64,000 nucleotides of DNA from CAWKKW01 sp963850345. Lineage in GTDB: Bacteria; Acidobacteriota; Terriglobia; Terriglobales; Acidobacteriaceae. Position 1 is the first letter of the stretch. Every line of letters begins with the position of its first letter. Positions 1 through 9,065 of the stretch are shown one piece after another. Made by a program: the position numbers and the translations under genes. The stretch spans positions 310,001-374,000 of the forward strand of contig CAWKKW010000003.1 in NCBI GenBank assembly GCA_963850345.1. Direction: 5' to 3'. Under the pieces are notes generated by a model, which was not told the DNA's origin, ran no database searches, and saw only the letters and a program-made list of their open reading frames with translations.

Positions 1-1142
1 CTCGGGTTTGGATCCGGTGCCGGACCATCGGTGAAGCGCATGAGCATGGCAAACTGCAGCCAGTCCGGCATGATGTGCAACGGATTATTGAAGGACTGAT
101 TCTTGAGGTCATTCGAGTCCGTGCGCACGATGTCATTGGGTTCAGGCTTTCCGCTTCCCTGGCACGCGGGATCTTCCTCTGTCGCCGTGGGGAATACGTC
201 GTTGGTTATGCCCATCTCGACGTTGTAAGCCTCGCCCGCGAAGACGGTGAGCGACTTATTCTGCGCCTTCCATCCAAAGCGCGTGATGGTTCCGTCATTG
301 CCGCTGCGGTTGGGGTGTCCGGTAATTCCGAATTTCTCGCGTGCCGCCGTTGTTGCGGCATGCTGGCCTAAGATCTCGCGGTCTGGAATGGACTCGATTA
401 AACCCAGACCCAGCATCTGCAGCGGTATGCGAAAGGCGAGGTTACCCGCTCTCTGCTCCGCCTCAAAATCTGGTTGCGTGAGCGCGCAGTTCGCGATCGT
501 GGGATCGTTGATGGTGCCACGCACAGTCCATAGCTGATGGACGCCGCCATCGCGTGTCCCGTCCTTGTGATATTTGAATCGGACCTCGCGAATGGGTCCA
601 TACTGCTGCTCAAACGAGGGTACGGTGTTCTGCCTGCCGAAGCGCGTCGGGACTAAGCGGAACTGCGGATTCTCCGCGGGCAATGGCTGCGGTTGTCCGG
701 GGTTGGGCACGATGAAGCCGCCGGAGCCACCGAGCGTTGGCTGCGCGTGACAAAGGAAACATTGGTCCGCGTTGTGCCGGGCGCCCAGGCCGTTGGAGTT
801 GGTATGGAACTGAGGGAAGCCTGGATCCAGTTCGCCAACGCCGGTCACCAGCGATCCATCCGTGACTTCTGCACAGTCGTCACAGGTGGACTCAAGCTGT
901 CCTGCTCGCAAGATGCCTTCCTCAAAGGAAGCTCGCTCATTCTCATTCACAGTCGCTCCCGTGACCGGGTGGGGACTGAGCAGCGGTGGATGGGGAATGG
1001 GAATGCCTCGATGCTGTAGTCCTCCGCCGCTATTTTGGAGCCCTCCGCGCACGCCAGGATCCCTCTGTGCATAGACGCCAGTGCAGAACCATAGCAGCGT
1101 GCCGGTGACGAACAACAGGTGTCTTCCTCGATCCTTTGTCAT
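1..1142 (-). CDS. Di-heme oxidoreductase (DUF1111/DHOR family), truncated by window edge
   Basis: The minus-strand frame from the ATG at 1142 is open to the left edge, so about 380 N-terminal residues are visible. The protein begins with a basic start and hydrophobic stretch ending in VYAQ, a likely Sec signal peptide, so it should act outside the cytoplasm. A CxxCH haem-binding motif (CFLCH) lies near residue 126, followed by the text GLGLIESIPD and TRFGWKAQN, which are typical of di-heme oxidoreductase or putative thiol oxidoreductase proteins related to MauG/cytochrome c peroxidase. The second haem motif expected for the family is not obvious in the visible part and may lie beyond the edge. 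An earlier CDDC at about residue 93 lacks the histidine. It is divergent from the ECF sigma gene. Confidence 0.8.
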   Translation of the reverse strand, partial: MTKDRGRHLLFVTGTLLWFCTGVYAQRDPGVRGGLQNSGGGLQHRGIPIPHPPLLSPHPVTGATVNENERASFEEGILRAGQLESTCDDCAEVTDGSLVTGVGELDPGFPQFHTNSNGLGARHNADQCFLCHAQPTLGGSGGFIVPNPGQPQPLPAENPQFRLVPTRFGRQNTVPSFEQQYGPIREVRFKYHKDGTRDGGVHQLWTVRGTINDPTIANCALTQPDFEAEQRAGNLAFRIPLQMLGLGLIESIPDREILGQHAATTAAREKFGITGHPNRSGNDGTITRFGWKAQNKSLTVFAGEAYNVEMGITNDVFPTATEEDPACQGSGKPEPNDIVRTDSNDLKNQSFNNPLHIMPDWLQFAMLMRFTDGPAPDPNP

Positions 1143-1314
1143 GACTTCTCCGTAATTCTTCGCGATCTGTATTCCGGGCCGTCTTGAGTGCCACTGATCC
1201 CCGCGGGGGAGGGGTGGGTGATTTCGTCCTACTTGAAACTGCGAAAAATGAAGCCGCAATCGGTTCATAAATTCATCCCGAGGCGAAAAATATTTTCGGA
1301 GCCGGCGCTTTGCG

Positions 1315-1343
1315 TTGACTTCAGATATCCGGAACGCTATCGT
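1315..1343 (+). promoter_or_regulatory. Predicted sigma-70 type promoter of the sigma factor/kinase pair
   Basis: TTGACT at 1315-1320 and TATCGT at 1338-1343 are separated by exactly 17 bases. Transcription would start near 1350. The TTG of this -35 box could be mistaken for a start codon, so the box argues that the sigma factor begins downstream. No experimental support. Confidence 0.5.
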
Positions 1344-1374
1344 TACGACACTTTGCAAGCTGGCAGTGCTTGAC

Positions 1375-1974
1375 GTGGACCGATCGCTCTCTCCTCTCGT
1401 GACTGAACTTCTCGTGCGCTGGAAAGCGGGAGACAAGCAGGCGCTGGAGAATGTGATTCCGCTGGTGTATCGGGAACTGCGCGAGATGGCGCGGTATCAT
1501 CTGGCTCGCGAGCGGCCCGAGCATACGTTGCAAAGTGCGGCCCTGGTGCACGAGGCTTACGTGCGGCTGGCGGAGCAGCGACCCTTCGATGCCGAAAATC
1601 GTGCACACTTCCTGGCGATTGCATCTCGGCTGATGCGCCAAATTCTTGTAGATCATGCCCGCAGCCACCGCGCCGCGAAACGCGGGGCCGACTGCACGGT
1701 CGAACTGGAGGGAGCGGCGGAGGTGCCACAGGTCCGAGGCAAGGACCTGATTGCGCTGGACGACGCGCTGAACAGCCTCGCACTGCTGGACGATCGGCAG
1801 GGGCGCATCGTCGAAATGAAGTTCTTTGGCGGGCTTTCCGCTGAGGAGATCGCCGAAGTGATGGATATCTCTGTCTCGACGGTGAAGAGGGAATGGAGTG
1901 TTGCCAAGGCCTGGCTCTCGCGGGAACTGAAGCGAGGTGAGAATGGAAAGACAGAAGGAATGGCAGCGGGTTAA
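1375..1974 (+). CDS. ECF RNA polymerase sigma factor (TIGR02999-like)
   Basis: A 199-residue sigma factor when started at GTG 1375. The frame extends upstream to a TTG at 1315, but that triplet is the predicted -35 box and the extra residues look non-coding. Region 2 runs from about LVYRELREMARYHL to QILVDHARSHRAAKRG. Region 4 contains LDDRQGRIVEMKFFGGLS followed by an HTH with the SVSTVKREW recognition helix. This matches the TIGR02999 group common in Acidobacteria and Planctomycetes. Its 3' end overlaps the downstream kinase by 32 bp, which suggests translational coupling and a kinase-controlled signalling pair. There is no adjacent anti-sigma gene. Start codon uncertain; no clear Shine-Dalgarno sequence. 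Confidence 0.85.
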   Translation: MDRSLSPLVTELLVRWKAGDKQALENVIPLVYRELREMARYHLARERPEHTLQSAALVHEAYVRLAEQRPFDAENRAHFLAIASRLMRQILVDHARSHRAAKRGADCTVELEGAAEVPQVRGKDLIALDDALNSLALLDDRQGRIVEMKFFGGLSAEEIAEVMDISVSTVKREWSVAKAWLSRELKRGENGKTEGMAAG

Positions 1975-4594
1975 AGAGATTGTTGGTGATGCGCTGGAAC
2001 TGGAGCCTGGAGCGCGCGCCGCGTTTCTGAATCATGCCTGCGATAGCGAACTACGGGCGGAGGTCGACTCCCTGCTCACCGCCTACGCCGACGCGGACGG
2101 GCTTTCTGGAAATGCATGGGAAGGTGCTTCGGTAGAGGCCGTTCCGTCTCGCGAAATTGGGCCGTATCGCCTCATCCGCAAGCTCGGCGCAGGTGGGATG
2201 GGACAGGTCTGGCTGGCAGAACAGATGCGTCCGATCCACCGACGCCTGGCGCTCAAGTTGATTCGTACAGGCCTGTACGATGACGCGTTGGTCAAGCGAT
2301 TCGAATCGGAGCGTCAGTCGCTGGCCCTCATGGAACACCCGGCCATCGCCAAGGTGTTCGACGCCGGGGCTACTGCTGAGGGGCAACCCTACTTTGCGAT
2401 GGAGTACGTCGACGGCCCACCGATCACTGTCTATTGCGATTCTCACAGACTAGGCATCCGTGCGCGGCTGGTGCTCTTCCTTCAGGTCTGCGAAGGAGTG
2501 CAACACGCGCATCAGAAGGCGATTCTCCATCGCGACCTCAAGCCTTCCAACATCCTGGTGGTTGAAGTGGACGGTAAGCCTACACCACGGATCATCGACT
2601 TCGGTATCGCCAAGCCGATTGCGCCAACGCTTGCGGGCGATCTGTTGCTGACCCAGGCTGGCACTTTTCTGGGTACGCCGGGCTACATGAGCCCGGAGCA
2701 GGCCGACCCACAAACTGCCGACGTAGACACACGCGCCGACGTGTACTCTCTTGGAGTCATTCTGTATGAACTGCTGACAGGATTTTTGCCCTTCGATCTG
2801 GAGCAGTGGAAGTCGCGACGCATGGATGAAATGCTGCGCATGCTGCGAGAGGCTGATCCGAGACGGCCAAGCTCGAAAATCAAAACCGCGAAGGATTCGT
2901 CTATCTCAAGCGCTGCGGCGCGAGCGACGGACGCGAAACAATTAGCCTCCTCGCTGCAGGGCGATTTGGACTGCATCGTCATGAAAGCCCTGGAGAGAGA
3001 CCGGGACCGACGATATGCGACGCCCGCTGCATTGTCGGCCGACATAGTCCGCTACCTCGATCATCGCCCGGTAGAAGCACGTCCCGAGAGCGCCGGCTAT
3101 CGCTTGAGCAAATATCTTCGGCGACATCGTCTCATGGTGGCGGCCGCCTCCTCCGGATTGGCGATTCTCATTTCCTTCACCGCAATTCAGGCCCTGCAGC
3201 TTCGTCGCATTACGCGCGAGCGTGACCGTGCGGACCGTATCGCCGCATTCACCACGGACATGTTCAAACTCTCTGATCCGAGCCAGGCGCGCGGCAACAG
3301 CATCACAGTTCGCGAAGTTCTCGACCGATCCTCAAAAGACATCGACTCACGATTAGCCAGGGATCCGGAACTGCGCGCGCAGATGATGAAAGTGATGGGT
3401 ACCGTCTATCAGCATCTTGGTCTGTACTCGCAGTCGAGCTCCTTGTTTCGACGGACCATCGAACTGGACAACGCGACGCTGGGGCCCAATCACCCGGACA
3501 CGCTCGCGGCGCGCACTGCTCTTGGACACTCACTCGCGCAGGAAGGCCAGCTACCGGACTCGGAACGTCTGGATCGGGAACTCGTGCCCATCGAGACAAG
3601 GGTGCTGGGCGCGGAGAACCGAACAACGCTGCAGACGAAGGCTGACCTGGCATGGACGCTCGATTCGGAGGGCAAATTTGCAGAGTCTGAAGCGCTGGCA
3701 CGCGAGACCCTGACAGCGCAGCAAAAGAAGTTTGGCGACGGCGATCCAGACACCATGCGCACGATGCGCGGGCTGGCGTGGACGGTGGCAGCGCGAGGCC
3801 GATATGCGGAAGGCGAGCAACTGGAGCGGCAAGGTCTCGAGATTCGCAAGCGAGTTCTAGGCCCGGAGGACCCGGAAACGCTGCTGGCGATGATGGAGTT
3901 GGGAGCCATCGTCGATTATGAGAAACGTTACGCCGAGGCTGAACAAATTCTTCGCAAATCCCTCGAGTTGCAGATGCGGATTCTGGGGCCGAGTCACCAG
4001 AATACGCTGACCTCAATGAACAACCTCGGCATCGTTCTGCAGCACGAGAAGAAGCTGCGGGAGGCCGAGGCTCTCTATCGACAGTCTGCAGAGGTGATCG
4101 GTAGGACCCTGGGCCCGACCAATCGAGGGACGCTGCTCGCCAGGCTTAACATCGCCACCGTGCTGGAGGACACCGGCCGATTTTCCGACGCGGAGGCACT
4201 TTTCAAAGATGTTCACGATATTCAACTGCGTACCCTGGGTCGCGATCACCCTGACACGACATTGACTCTCTACGATCTGGCCGATCTGTACCACAAGGAA
4301 AGACGCTACGCCGAATCGTTATCGTACTTCCGGCAGACCCTGGAAGTGAACCGACGCATTCTAGGACCATCGCATCCGGATACTCTGGATGCTCTCTATA
4401 ACGTAGCTTGTTTGCTCAACGTAAGCGGCGATCCTGCGGGGTCGCTGGTCTCTCTGCGAGATCTGGCGGCGACGGGCTACTTCGACGCGCAGCAACTGGT
4501 AACGGAGGAAGATCTAAAACAACTGCGCACCGACCCGCAGTTTATGGCAATCGTCGCAACCGTGAAGCAGCACTCTTCGGCAGGGCCGAGATAG
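1943..4594 (+). CDS. Membrane Ser/Thr protein kinase with C-terminal TPR (kinesin-light-chain type) repeats
   Basis: An 883-residue PknB-like kinase. The ATG at 1943 is preferred over the GTG at 1937 because GAGG at 1934-1937 gives a good ribosome-binding distance. The kinase domain spans about residues 75-380: glycine loop GAGGMGQVW near 83, invariant lysine in LALKLI near 105, catalytic HRDLKPSN near 196, DFG near 219, and GTPGYMSPEQA. A single membrane helix follows near residues 395-417, then a long region of repeats with the recurring LGPxHPxTL pattern, typical of TPR_10/TPR_12 repeats. These would sit outside the membrane and probably bind a partner. Co-transcription with the ECF sigma factor suggests it acts in the same signalling unit. 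All catalytic residues appear present. Confidence 0.92.
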   Translation: MERQKEWQRVKEIVGDALELEPGARAAFLNHACDSELRAEVDSLLTAYADADGLSGNAWEGASVEAVPSREIGPYRLIRKLGAGGMGQVWLAEQMRPIHRRLALKLIRTGLYDDALVKRFESERQSLALMEHPAIAKVFDAGATAEGQPYFAMEYVDGPPITVYCDSHRLGIRARLVLFLQVCEGVQHAHQKAILHRDLKPSNILVVEVDGKPTPRIIDFGIAKPIAPTLAGDLLLTQAGTFLGTPGYMSPEQADPQTADVDTRADVYSLGVILYELLTGFLPFDLEQWKSRRMDEMLRMLREADPRRPSSKIKTAKDSSISSAAARATDAKQLASSLQGDLDCIVMKALERDRDRRYATPAALSADIVRYLDHRPVEARPESAGYRLSKYLRRHRLMVAAASSGLAILISFTAIQALQLRRITRERDRADRIAAFTTDMFKLSDPSQARGNSITVREVLDRSSKDIDSRLARDPELRAQMMKVMGTVYQHLGLYSQSSSLFRRTIELDNATLGPNHPDTLAARTALGHSLAQEGQLPDSERLDRELVPIETRVLGAENRTTLQTKADLAWTLDSEGKFAESEALARETLTAQQKKFGDGDPDTMRTMRGLAWTVAARGRYAEGEQLERQGLEIRKRVLGPEDPETLLAMMELGAIVDYEKRYAEAEQILRKSLELQMRILGPSHQNTLTSMNNLGIVLQHEKKLREAEALYRQSAEVIGRTLGPTNRGTLLARLNIATVLEDTGRFSDAEALFKDVHDIQLRTLGRDHPDTTLTLYDLADLYHKERRYAESLSYFRQTLEVNRRILGPSHPDTLDALYNVACLLNVSGDPAGSLVSLRDLAATGYFDAQQLVTEEDLKQLRTDPQFMAIVATVKQHSSAGPR

Positions 4595-4672
4595 GAAGCT
4601 GCATTCGGCTGCAATGCCCGGCTGCCAATGCGCTGGTTCCGGCCGCCTTTCCTTCACGGTCGTTTATCGGGG

Positions 4673-6211
4673 TTATTTTCCGATGCAGAAGGTGCTGAAG
4701 ATCAGGTTGAGGACGTCGTCGGGGGTGGTTTCGCCGGTGAGGTTGTCGAGATGGCGTAACGCGGCGTAGAGGTCGAGCAGGAGCATCTCGTGGGGCACGC
4801 GTTGGGTGACTGCACTGGCTGCGGCGGCGAGCGAGTCGAGGGCTCCGGTGACGGCCTGGTGCTGGCGAAGGTTGGTGAGCATGCCGGTTTGTTCTTCGCC
4901 GCTGGTTCCGCGGATGAGGGTCAGGATCCGTTCGCGAAGTATTGAAATGCCCTCGCCGGTAAGCGCAGAGGTCAACACCACCGGTAGCGTGGTCCACTCC
5001 GGCTGGGAGCGCGGCAGGTCGGCTGACTGCTCTGGCAGTGGGGCTGATTCTCGGGAAAGCTCGGATATTGGATGGGGAGCGGCTATGGATGCTGGAAGCT
5101 GGGTCACGGTCTGGGTGGCGAGGGTTGATGGAATCAGGCCGATGGGGTCGACGCCCAGATCGGATTTGTTTCTGACGAGGATGGCGGGGCGGGAGGAGAG
5201 CGTGGCGAGAAGCTCGGCTTCTTCTTCGGTGAGAGGGTGCGTGGCATCGAGGACCACGAGGACGATGTCGGCCTCGGCGAGAGCTTCGCGGGATTTGCGA
5301 ATACCGATGGATTCGGCTTCATCGAAGGCTTCGCGCAGGCCGGCGGTGTCGACCAATTCGATGGGGATACCACCAATTGACACTCGTTCTGTTACGAGAT
5401 CGCGGGTGGTGCCGGGAGTGGCGGTGACGATGGCGCGTTCGCGCTGGACGACTCGATTGAAGAGCGAGGACTTGCCGACGTTAGGGCGGCCGACGATGGC
5501 GAGAGTCAGGCCGGAGTGGATGATGCGGCCGTGGGCGAAGGAGGCGGCGACGGGCTCAAGTTGCGCGCGGAGAGCGGCGATGCGGTCGAGGATTTCGGCG
5601 GCGGGCAGGACGTCAATGTCGTCTTCTGCGAAGTCGATGCCGGCCTCGAGGATGGCGATGAGTTCGACGAGGAGTTGCTTGATGGGCTGGATGCGGCGGG
5701 AGAGTGTGCCGCCGAGTTGCTGGGCGGCGACGCGGGCCTGGTAGAGCGTCTGAGCTTCGATGAGGTCGCGGACGGCTTCGGCCTGAGTGAGATCGAGGCG
5801 GCCGGAGAGGAACGCGCGCTGGGTGAATTCGCCGGGCTCGGCGAGGCGGGCGCCGGCAGCGATGGCCTGGCGCAGGACCGCTTCCAGGACAACCGGCGAG
5901 CCATGGGCAGCGATCTCGACCAGATCTTCGCCGGTGTAGGAGTTGGGCCGGGCGAACCAGGTGACGATGGCCTGGTCCAATACGGCGGGGGTGTCGGTTG
6001 CCGGTGGCGCGGTGTCGAGGAGGTCGGCGAAGCGTGCCTGCGCGTGCGCGAGCGGGTTGCGAAGGCGCAGCATGGGGGTAGCGATAGCGACGGCGTCGGG
6101 ACCGGAGAGCCGCACGATGCCGATGCCGCCGCGGCCGGGCGGCGTGGAGATGGCCGCAATGGTTTCGTTGGGCGCGAACTCACGTTCGGCAGAAAGAGGA
6201 TTAGGCTGCAC
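4673..6211 (-). CDS. mnmE: tRNA uridine-5-carboxymethylaminomethyl GTPase MnmE
   Basis: MnmE works with MnmG to modify the wobble uridine of certain tRNAs. The N-terminal tetrahydrofolate-binding domain begins with the text DTIAAISTPPGRGG-like ETIAAISTPPGRGG. The G domain has GRPNVGKSSL at about 241-250, GTTRD at 267-271, DTAGL at 288-292 and NKSD at 348-351. The C-terminus ends in FCIGK, the conserved CxGK. At 512 residues it is longer than the usual roughly 450-460; most of the excess is a Pro/Ser-rich stretch at about residues 353-408, between NKSD and the G5 region TSALTG. It follows jag by 5 bp and closes the rpmH-type housekeeping cluster. Convergent with the kinase gene. Confidence 0.96.
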   Translation of the reverse strand: MQPNPLSAEREFAPNETIAAISTPPGRGGIGIVRLSGPDAVAIATPMLRLRNPLAHAQARFADLLDTAPPATDTPAVLDQAIVTWFARPNSYTGEDLVEIAAHGSPVVLEAVLRQAIAAGARLAEPGEFTQRAFLSGRLDLTQAEAVRDLIEAQTLYQARVAAQQLGGTLSRRIQPIKQLLVELIAILEAGIDFAEDDIDVLPAAEILDRIAALRAQLEPVAASFAHGRIIHSGLTLAIVGRPNVGKSSLFNRVVQRERAIVTATPGTTRDLVTERVSIGGIPIELVDTAGLREAFDEAESIGIRKSREALAEADIVLVVLDATHPLTEEEAELLATLSSRPAILVRNKSDLGVDPIGLIPSTLATQTVTQLPASIAAPHPISELSRESAPLPEQSADLPRSQPEWTTLPVVLTSALTGEGISILRERILTLIRGTSGEEQTGMLTNLRQHQAVTGALDSLAAAASAVTQRVPHEMLLLDLYAALRHLDNLTGETTPDDVLNLIFSTFCIGK

Positions 6212-6216
6212 GGCTG

Positions 6217-6762
6217 TTACGTACGTCGGCCGGAGGGACGACTGAACTGAGGCTTGGCGGGCGCTGCTCCCTTGGGGTAGACAACGACGTAGCGATGCAG
6301 GCCTTCGCCGCTGCTGGCCGTGGCGAGATCTTCATAGGGACGGAAGGCGAGGTGGAGCATGCGGCGTTCGCGGGAGCTCATGGGGGTGAAGCTGTAGGGC
6401 TGGCTGGTGGTGCGCACGCGGGCGGCGGCGGTCTCGGCGGCGAGGCGCAGCTCGCGGGCGCGGATGGCTTTGAACTGGTTGGCGTCGAAGGAGACTTTGT
6501 CGTGTTCTTCCGACTCGAGGCGGATGATTTTGGCGGCGACGTGTTCGAGGGAGCGGAGGAGTTCGCCGCCACGCTGGGTGAGCAGAGCGGCGTCGGGGCC
6601 GGCCAGTTCCACGTAGATTTCGCGGGCCTCGAGGCCATCGGGGTCGGCAGCGCCTCCCCCGGCGGTGATCCGATACTTGAGGCGTAACCCGCCTTTCCCG
6701 GTAAGGATCTTCAGGAAGGCAGCGATCTTCTGGGCCGCGGCTGCGTAGTCGTCGATTGGCAT
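6217..6762 (-). CDS. jag: Jag/KhpB RNA-binding protein (R3H domain)
   Basis: A 181-residue homologue of the SpoIIIJ-associated protein Jag (KhpB). The N-terminal part carries a KH-like fold (TKGGLRLKYRI ... EARELYVEL-type spacing) and the C-terminal part an R3H-like single-strand nucleic acid domain (SRERRMLHLAF, then HRYVVVYPKG). The protein is thought to act with KhpA as an RNA chaperone. It is normally directly downstream of yidC, but here about 2.3 kb with four other genes separate them. It lies 5 bp upstream of mnmE on the same strand, so they are probably co-transcribed. The N-terminal Jag_N domain seen in firmicute homologues is absent. Confidence 0.85.
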   Translation of the reverse strand: MPIDDYAAAAQKIAAFLKILTGKGGLRLKYRITAGGGAADPDGLEAREIYVELAGPDAALLTQRGGELLRSLEHVAAKIIRLESEEHDKVSFDANQFKAIRARELRLAAETAAARVRTTSQPYSFTPMSSRERRMLHLAFRPYEDLATASSGEGLHRYVVVYPKGAAPAKPQFSRPSGRRT

Positions 6763-6897
6763 CGATTCAGTATCGCACTGGAGGCGGATTTGGTCAGCGG
6801 CGGAGTGGGCCGGCTGGGAAAGTTTTGGCCGGGGGCGGCGGTAAGGGTTTGGAGCGGCCGCGGCGGTACAGGCGGCCCCTATGCGGCGGGAATTGGG

Positions 6898-7287
6898 CTA
6901 GGCTGGCCGGCCGAAGAACAACACGTACCCGTCGGGGTCACGAATCTCGAAGCCGCGCAGACCATCGTGAGTATCGGCAAGCGGGGAGCTGAAGGGGGCG
7001 CCATGGTGGGCGAACTCCGCTGCGAGCGCGTCGGGGTCGGATGTGTAGACAAAGGCGTCCCAGCGCATGAAGGGGTGGCGCGCGGGGTTGGGAAGGGGGG
7101 ATAGGCCGTGCTCGGATTTGACCAGGATTTGAGCGCCTTCGCGGCCGAGGATGGCGAAGAAGGGGTCTTGGTCGGGTTGCAGGAACCGGGTTTCAAAACC
7201 GAGGTGGTCGCGGTAGAAGGCGATGGTTTCGTCGACGTTGCTGACGATGAAGAAGGGGGAGATGGACTGGATGCTGGGTGGGGTCAT
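6898..7287 (-). CDS. VOC superfamily protein (glyoxalase/bleomycin-resistance-like)
   Basis: A 129-residue single-domain protein of the vicinal-oxygen-chelate fold. FFIVSNVDETIAFYRDHLGF near the N-terminus and the C-terminal FEIRDPDGYVLFFGRP are hallmarks of this superfamily, with the family's usual metal-ligand glutamate in the last beta strand replaced here by the GYVLFF context. The substrate cannot be inferred. Codon use looks like the neighbouring genes. It sits between jag and a hypothetical membrane protein, all on the minus strand, but spacing to jag (about 135 bp) does not prove an operon. Confidence 0.82.
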   Translation of the reverse strand: MTPPSIQSISPFFIVSNVDETIAFYRDHLGFETRFLQPDQDPFFAILGREGAQILVKSEHGLSPLPNPARHPFMRWDAFVYTSDPDALAAEFAHHGAPFSSPLADTHDGLRGFEIRDPDGYVLFFGRPA

Positions 7288-7317
7288 GAGCGTGCTCCGC
7301 GGCGACGGTTTTCCTAA

Positions 7318-8184
7318 TTAGCAAGAGTCTAGCGCGGTTTCCGGGGTCTGCAATATGCCGTTTTCACTGTCTTTATTGGCCGCAATGAGTGACAGGGCGC
7401 TGAACAGGGGTATGTACGGGATCGAGCTGAGCAGGGATGACAACCATGCAATCCCTCTCACCATGACGGCTGAGGTGCTGCGGTTGACTACGAGCGATTT
7501 CCCCGCGTGTTGCAGCAGAAGCGAGACTGCGAGGGAGGCGAGTATGGCGAGGGCCGCAGAGATACGAGCGCGAGAAGCCTCTGCGGTCGTCAAAGGACGC
7601 GATGCACTCGCGCTGAGTAACGTACCAGCCAAAGGACTCATGCAGCAGGCTATCCCCATCGCGACCAATACTAGAATGCCGTAAAGGAAGAGGGGGCTTT
7701 GCAGAATGTCATCGTGGTGAAGTGCGGTCAGCAAGAGCGTTAAAGCAGTAACCAAGATAGCTGACATTGCGCAAAGAGCCAGGATTTTGAAGCAGAACCA
7801 GAGTACAGAAGGGTAGCTGGGCCGAGGTGCGTCGAGGCCTGGTTTTTCCGTAGCGATCAGGAGTCTATTGATGATCAATAACGCAACAGCATAAAGCAGA
7901 ATGGACAGAAAAAAGGTTCCCCAGGTAATCGGGCCGATAAGCAAGAGGGCCTTGAGTTTAAGCCAACGTCCATCCGCTGCATATGCCGCGCCGCCCAGTC
8001 CCGAATGAGTTTTTGCCAGCCGAATGACCATCCAGCGTGTCGTCACGCGCTGGATCCACTTCAGGAAAAAAACAATTGTGTCCGCGAAGATCATTGGCAG
8101 CCAGAGCGCGGGGGATTGCCAAAACACGACGGCTGTTCGACGCCAAACTGTTTGCATGCTCACCTGAATCGGGGACGTCGCCAT
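7318..8184 (-). CDS. Hypothetical multi-pass membrane protein
   Basis: About 288 residues from the ATG at 8184. An alternative ATG at 8157 is preceded by AGGTGAG, though very closely, and may be the true start. A longer reading frame to 8448 exists but would be implausible as coding and would overlap the divergent gene at 8330. The protein has about five or six hydrophobic segments, including LLIGPITWGTFFLSILLYAV, ILALCAMSAILVTALTLLL and FLYGILVLVAMGIACCM. I do not recognise a family or any catalytic motif. It lies 30 bp upstream of the VOC gene on the same strand. Confidence 0.65.
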   Translation of the reverse strand: MATSPIQVSMQTVWRRTAVVFWQSPALWLPMIFADTIVFFLKWIQRVTTRWMVIRLAKTHSGLGGAAYAADGRWLKLKALLLIGPITWGTFFLSILLYAVALLIINRLLIATEKPGLDAPRPSYPSVLWFCFKILALCAMSAILVTALTLLLTALHHDDILQSPLFLYGILVLVAMGIACCMSPLAGTLLSASASRPLTTAEASRARISAALAILASLAVSLLLQHAGKSLVVNRSTSAVMVRGIAWLSSLLSSIPYIPLFSALSLIAANKDSENGILQTPETALDSC

Positions 8185-8329
8185 TCTAAAGCATGGGAGT
8201 CTCTGAGCCTTGAAGTGACTGGTTGGGAGGTGGTCGGACTTGCAGATAAATATTTTGAGAGTTGGCGGGCTGGGGGATAATGGCGCGGCTTCCCGTTGCT
8301 GGTGAGGAGCGGAGCAGGAGGAAGGCGCT

Positions 8330-8608
8330 ATGAAGATAATGTCGATGTGGAGTGTACGGCCTGGGGTACTGAAAGAGGCGGTGCAGCGGTTTCTAGCGGG
8401 GCAGGCGCAGCCAGGCGAGGGAGTGACGCTGCTGGGGCGCTGGCACAAAGCGGATTGCAGCGGCGGGTTTAGCCTGTACGAAACGGAGGATCCCGCGGCT
8501 CTCTATGCGCTCACGGTAGTGTGGGCGGACGTGCTGGAGATCAACGATTCGGTAGTCCTGGAGGATGCGGACGTGGGACCGATGTTGGCGAAGGTGTTCG
8601 GTAAGTAG
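8330..8608 (+). CDS. DUF3303 domain protein
   Basis: A 92-residue protein resembling the small DUF3303 family: MKIMSMWSVRPGVLKEAVQR at the start, GVTLLGRWHKADCSGGF in the centre and a C-terminal ADVGPMLAKVFGK. The family has a ferredoxin-like fold and unknown function. The ATG at 8330 follows a GGAGGAAGG ribosome-binding sequence. The next gene, a SnoaL-like protein, starts 40 bp downstream on the same strand, so the two probably form a short operon ended by the hairpin at 9031. Confidence 0.72.
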   Translation: MKIMSMWSVRPGVLKEAVQRFLAGQAQPGEGVTLLGRWHKADCSGGFSLYETEDPAALYALTVVWADVLEINDSVVLEDADVGPMLAKVFGK

Positions 8609-8648
8609 GGCTGGTTTTCATGCGAGTTGACTGCAGGCGGGGGAGTTC

Positions 8649-9005
8649 ATGAGGGCGACGAATCGCGAGTTGCTGCTGGAAGTGTACGCCGCATTCAATC
8701 GGCGGGACGTGGACGGCGTGCTGAAGCGTATGCATGCCGAGGTGGATTGGCCCAACGGAATGGAAGGTGGCCGGGTGTATGGCCATGAAGGCGTGCGCTC
8801 TTACTGGTTGCGACAGTGGGGCTTGATCGATCCGCACGTGGACCCGGTTGGGTTCAAGACCGACGGAAATGGAGAGACGGCGGTCGCGGTTCACCAGGTG
8901 GTGCGCGATCTGGAGGGCAAGGTGATTCTGGATCAAATGGTGGAGCACGTGTATGTCATCGAAGAGGGCTTGATTCGGAGCATGCAGATTCGTAACTACA
9001 GCTAG
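8649..9005 (+). CDS. SnoaL/NTF2-like domain protein
   Basis: A 118-residue single-domain protein. LLLEVYAAFNRRDVDGVL at the start, the WPNGMEGGRVYGHEGVRSYW segment and VEHVYVIEEGLIRSMQI near the end follow the alpha+beta cone pattern of the SnoaL-like/NTF2 superfamily. Members bind small molecules or act as polyketide cyclases or isomerases; no specific activity can be assigned. It is the second gene of a two-gene plus-strand unit inserted between yidC and jag. Confidence 0.8.
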   Translation: MRATNRELLLEVYAAFNRRDVDGVLKRMHAEVDWPNGMEGGRVYGHEGVRSYWLRQWGLIDPHVDPVGFKTDGNGETAVAVHQVVRDLEGKVILDQMVEHVYVIEEGLIRSMQIRNYS

Positions 9006-9030
9006 AACAATTGCAGCGGGACAAAGAGAA

Positions 9031-9065
9031 AGGGCGTTCTCTGGTTGAGAACGCCCTTGCGTTTT
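9031..9065. terminator. Bidirectional intrinsic terminator
   Basis: AGGGCGTTCTC (9031-9041) and GAGAACGCCCT (9047-9057) form a perfect 11-bp stem with a five-base loop. On the plus strand it is followed by TTGCGTTTT; on the minus strand by TTTCTCTTTGT. It would stop both the SnoaL gene and the convergent yidC transcript. Confidence 0.85.
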
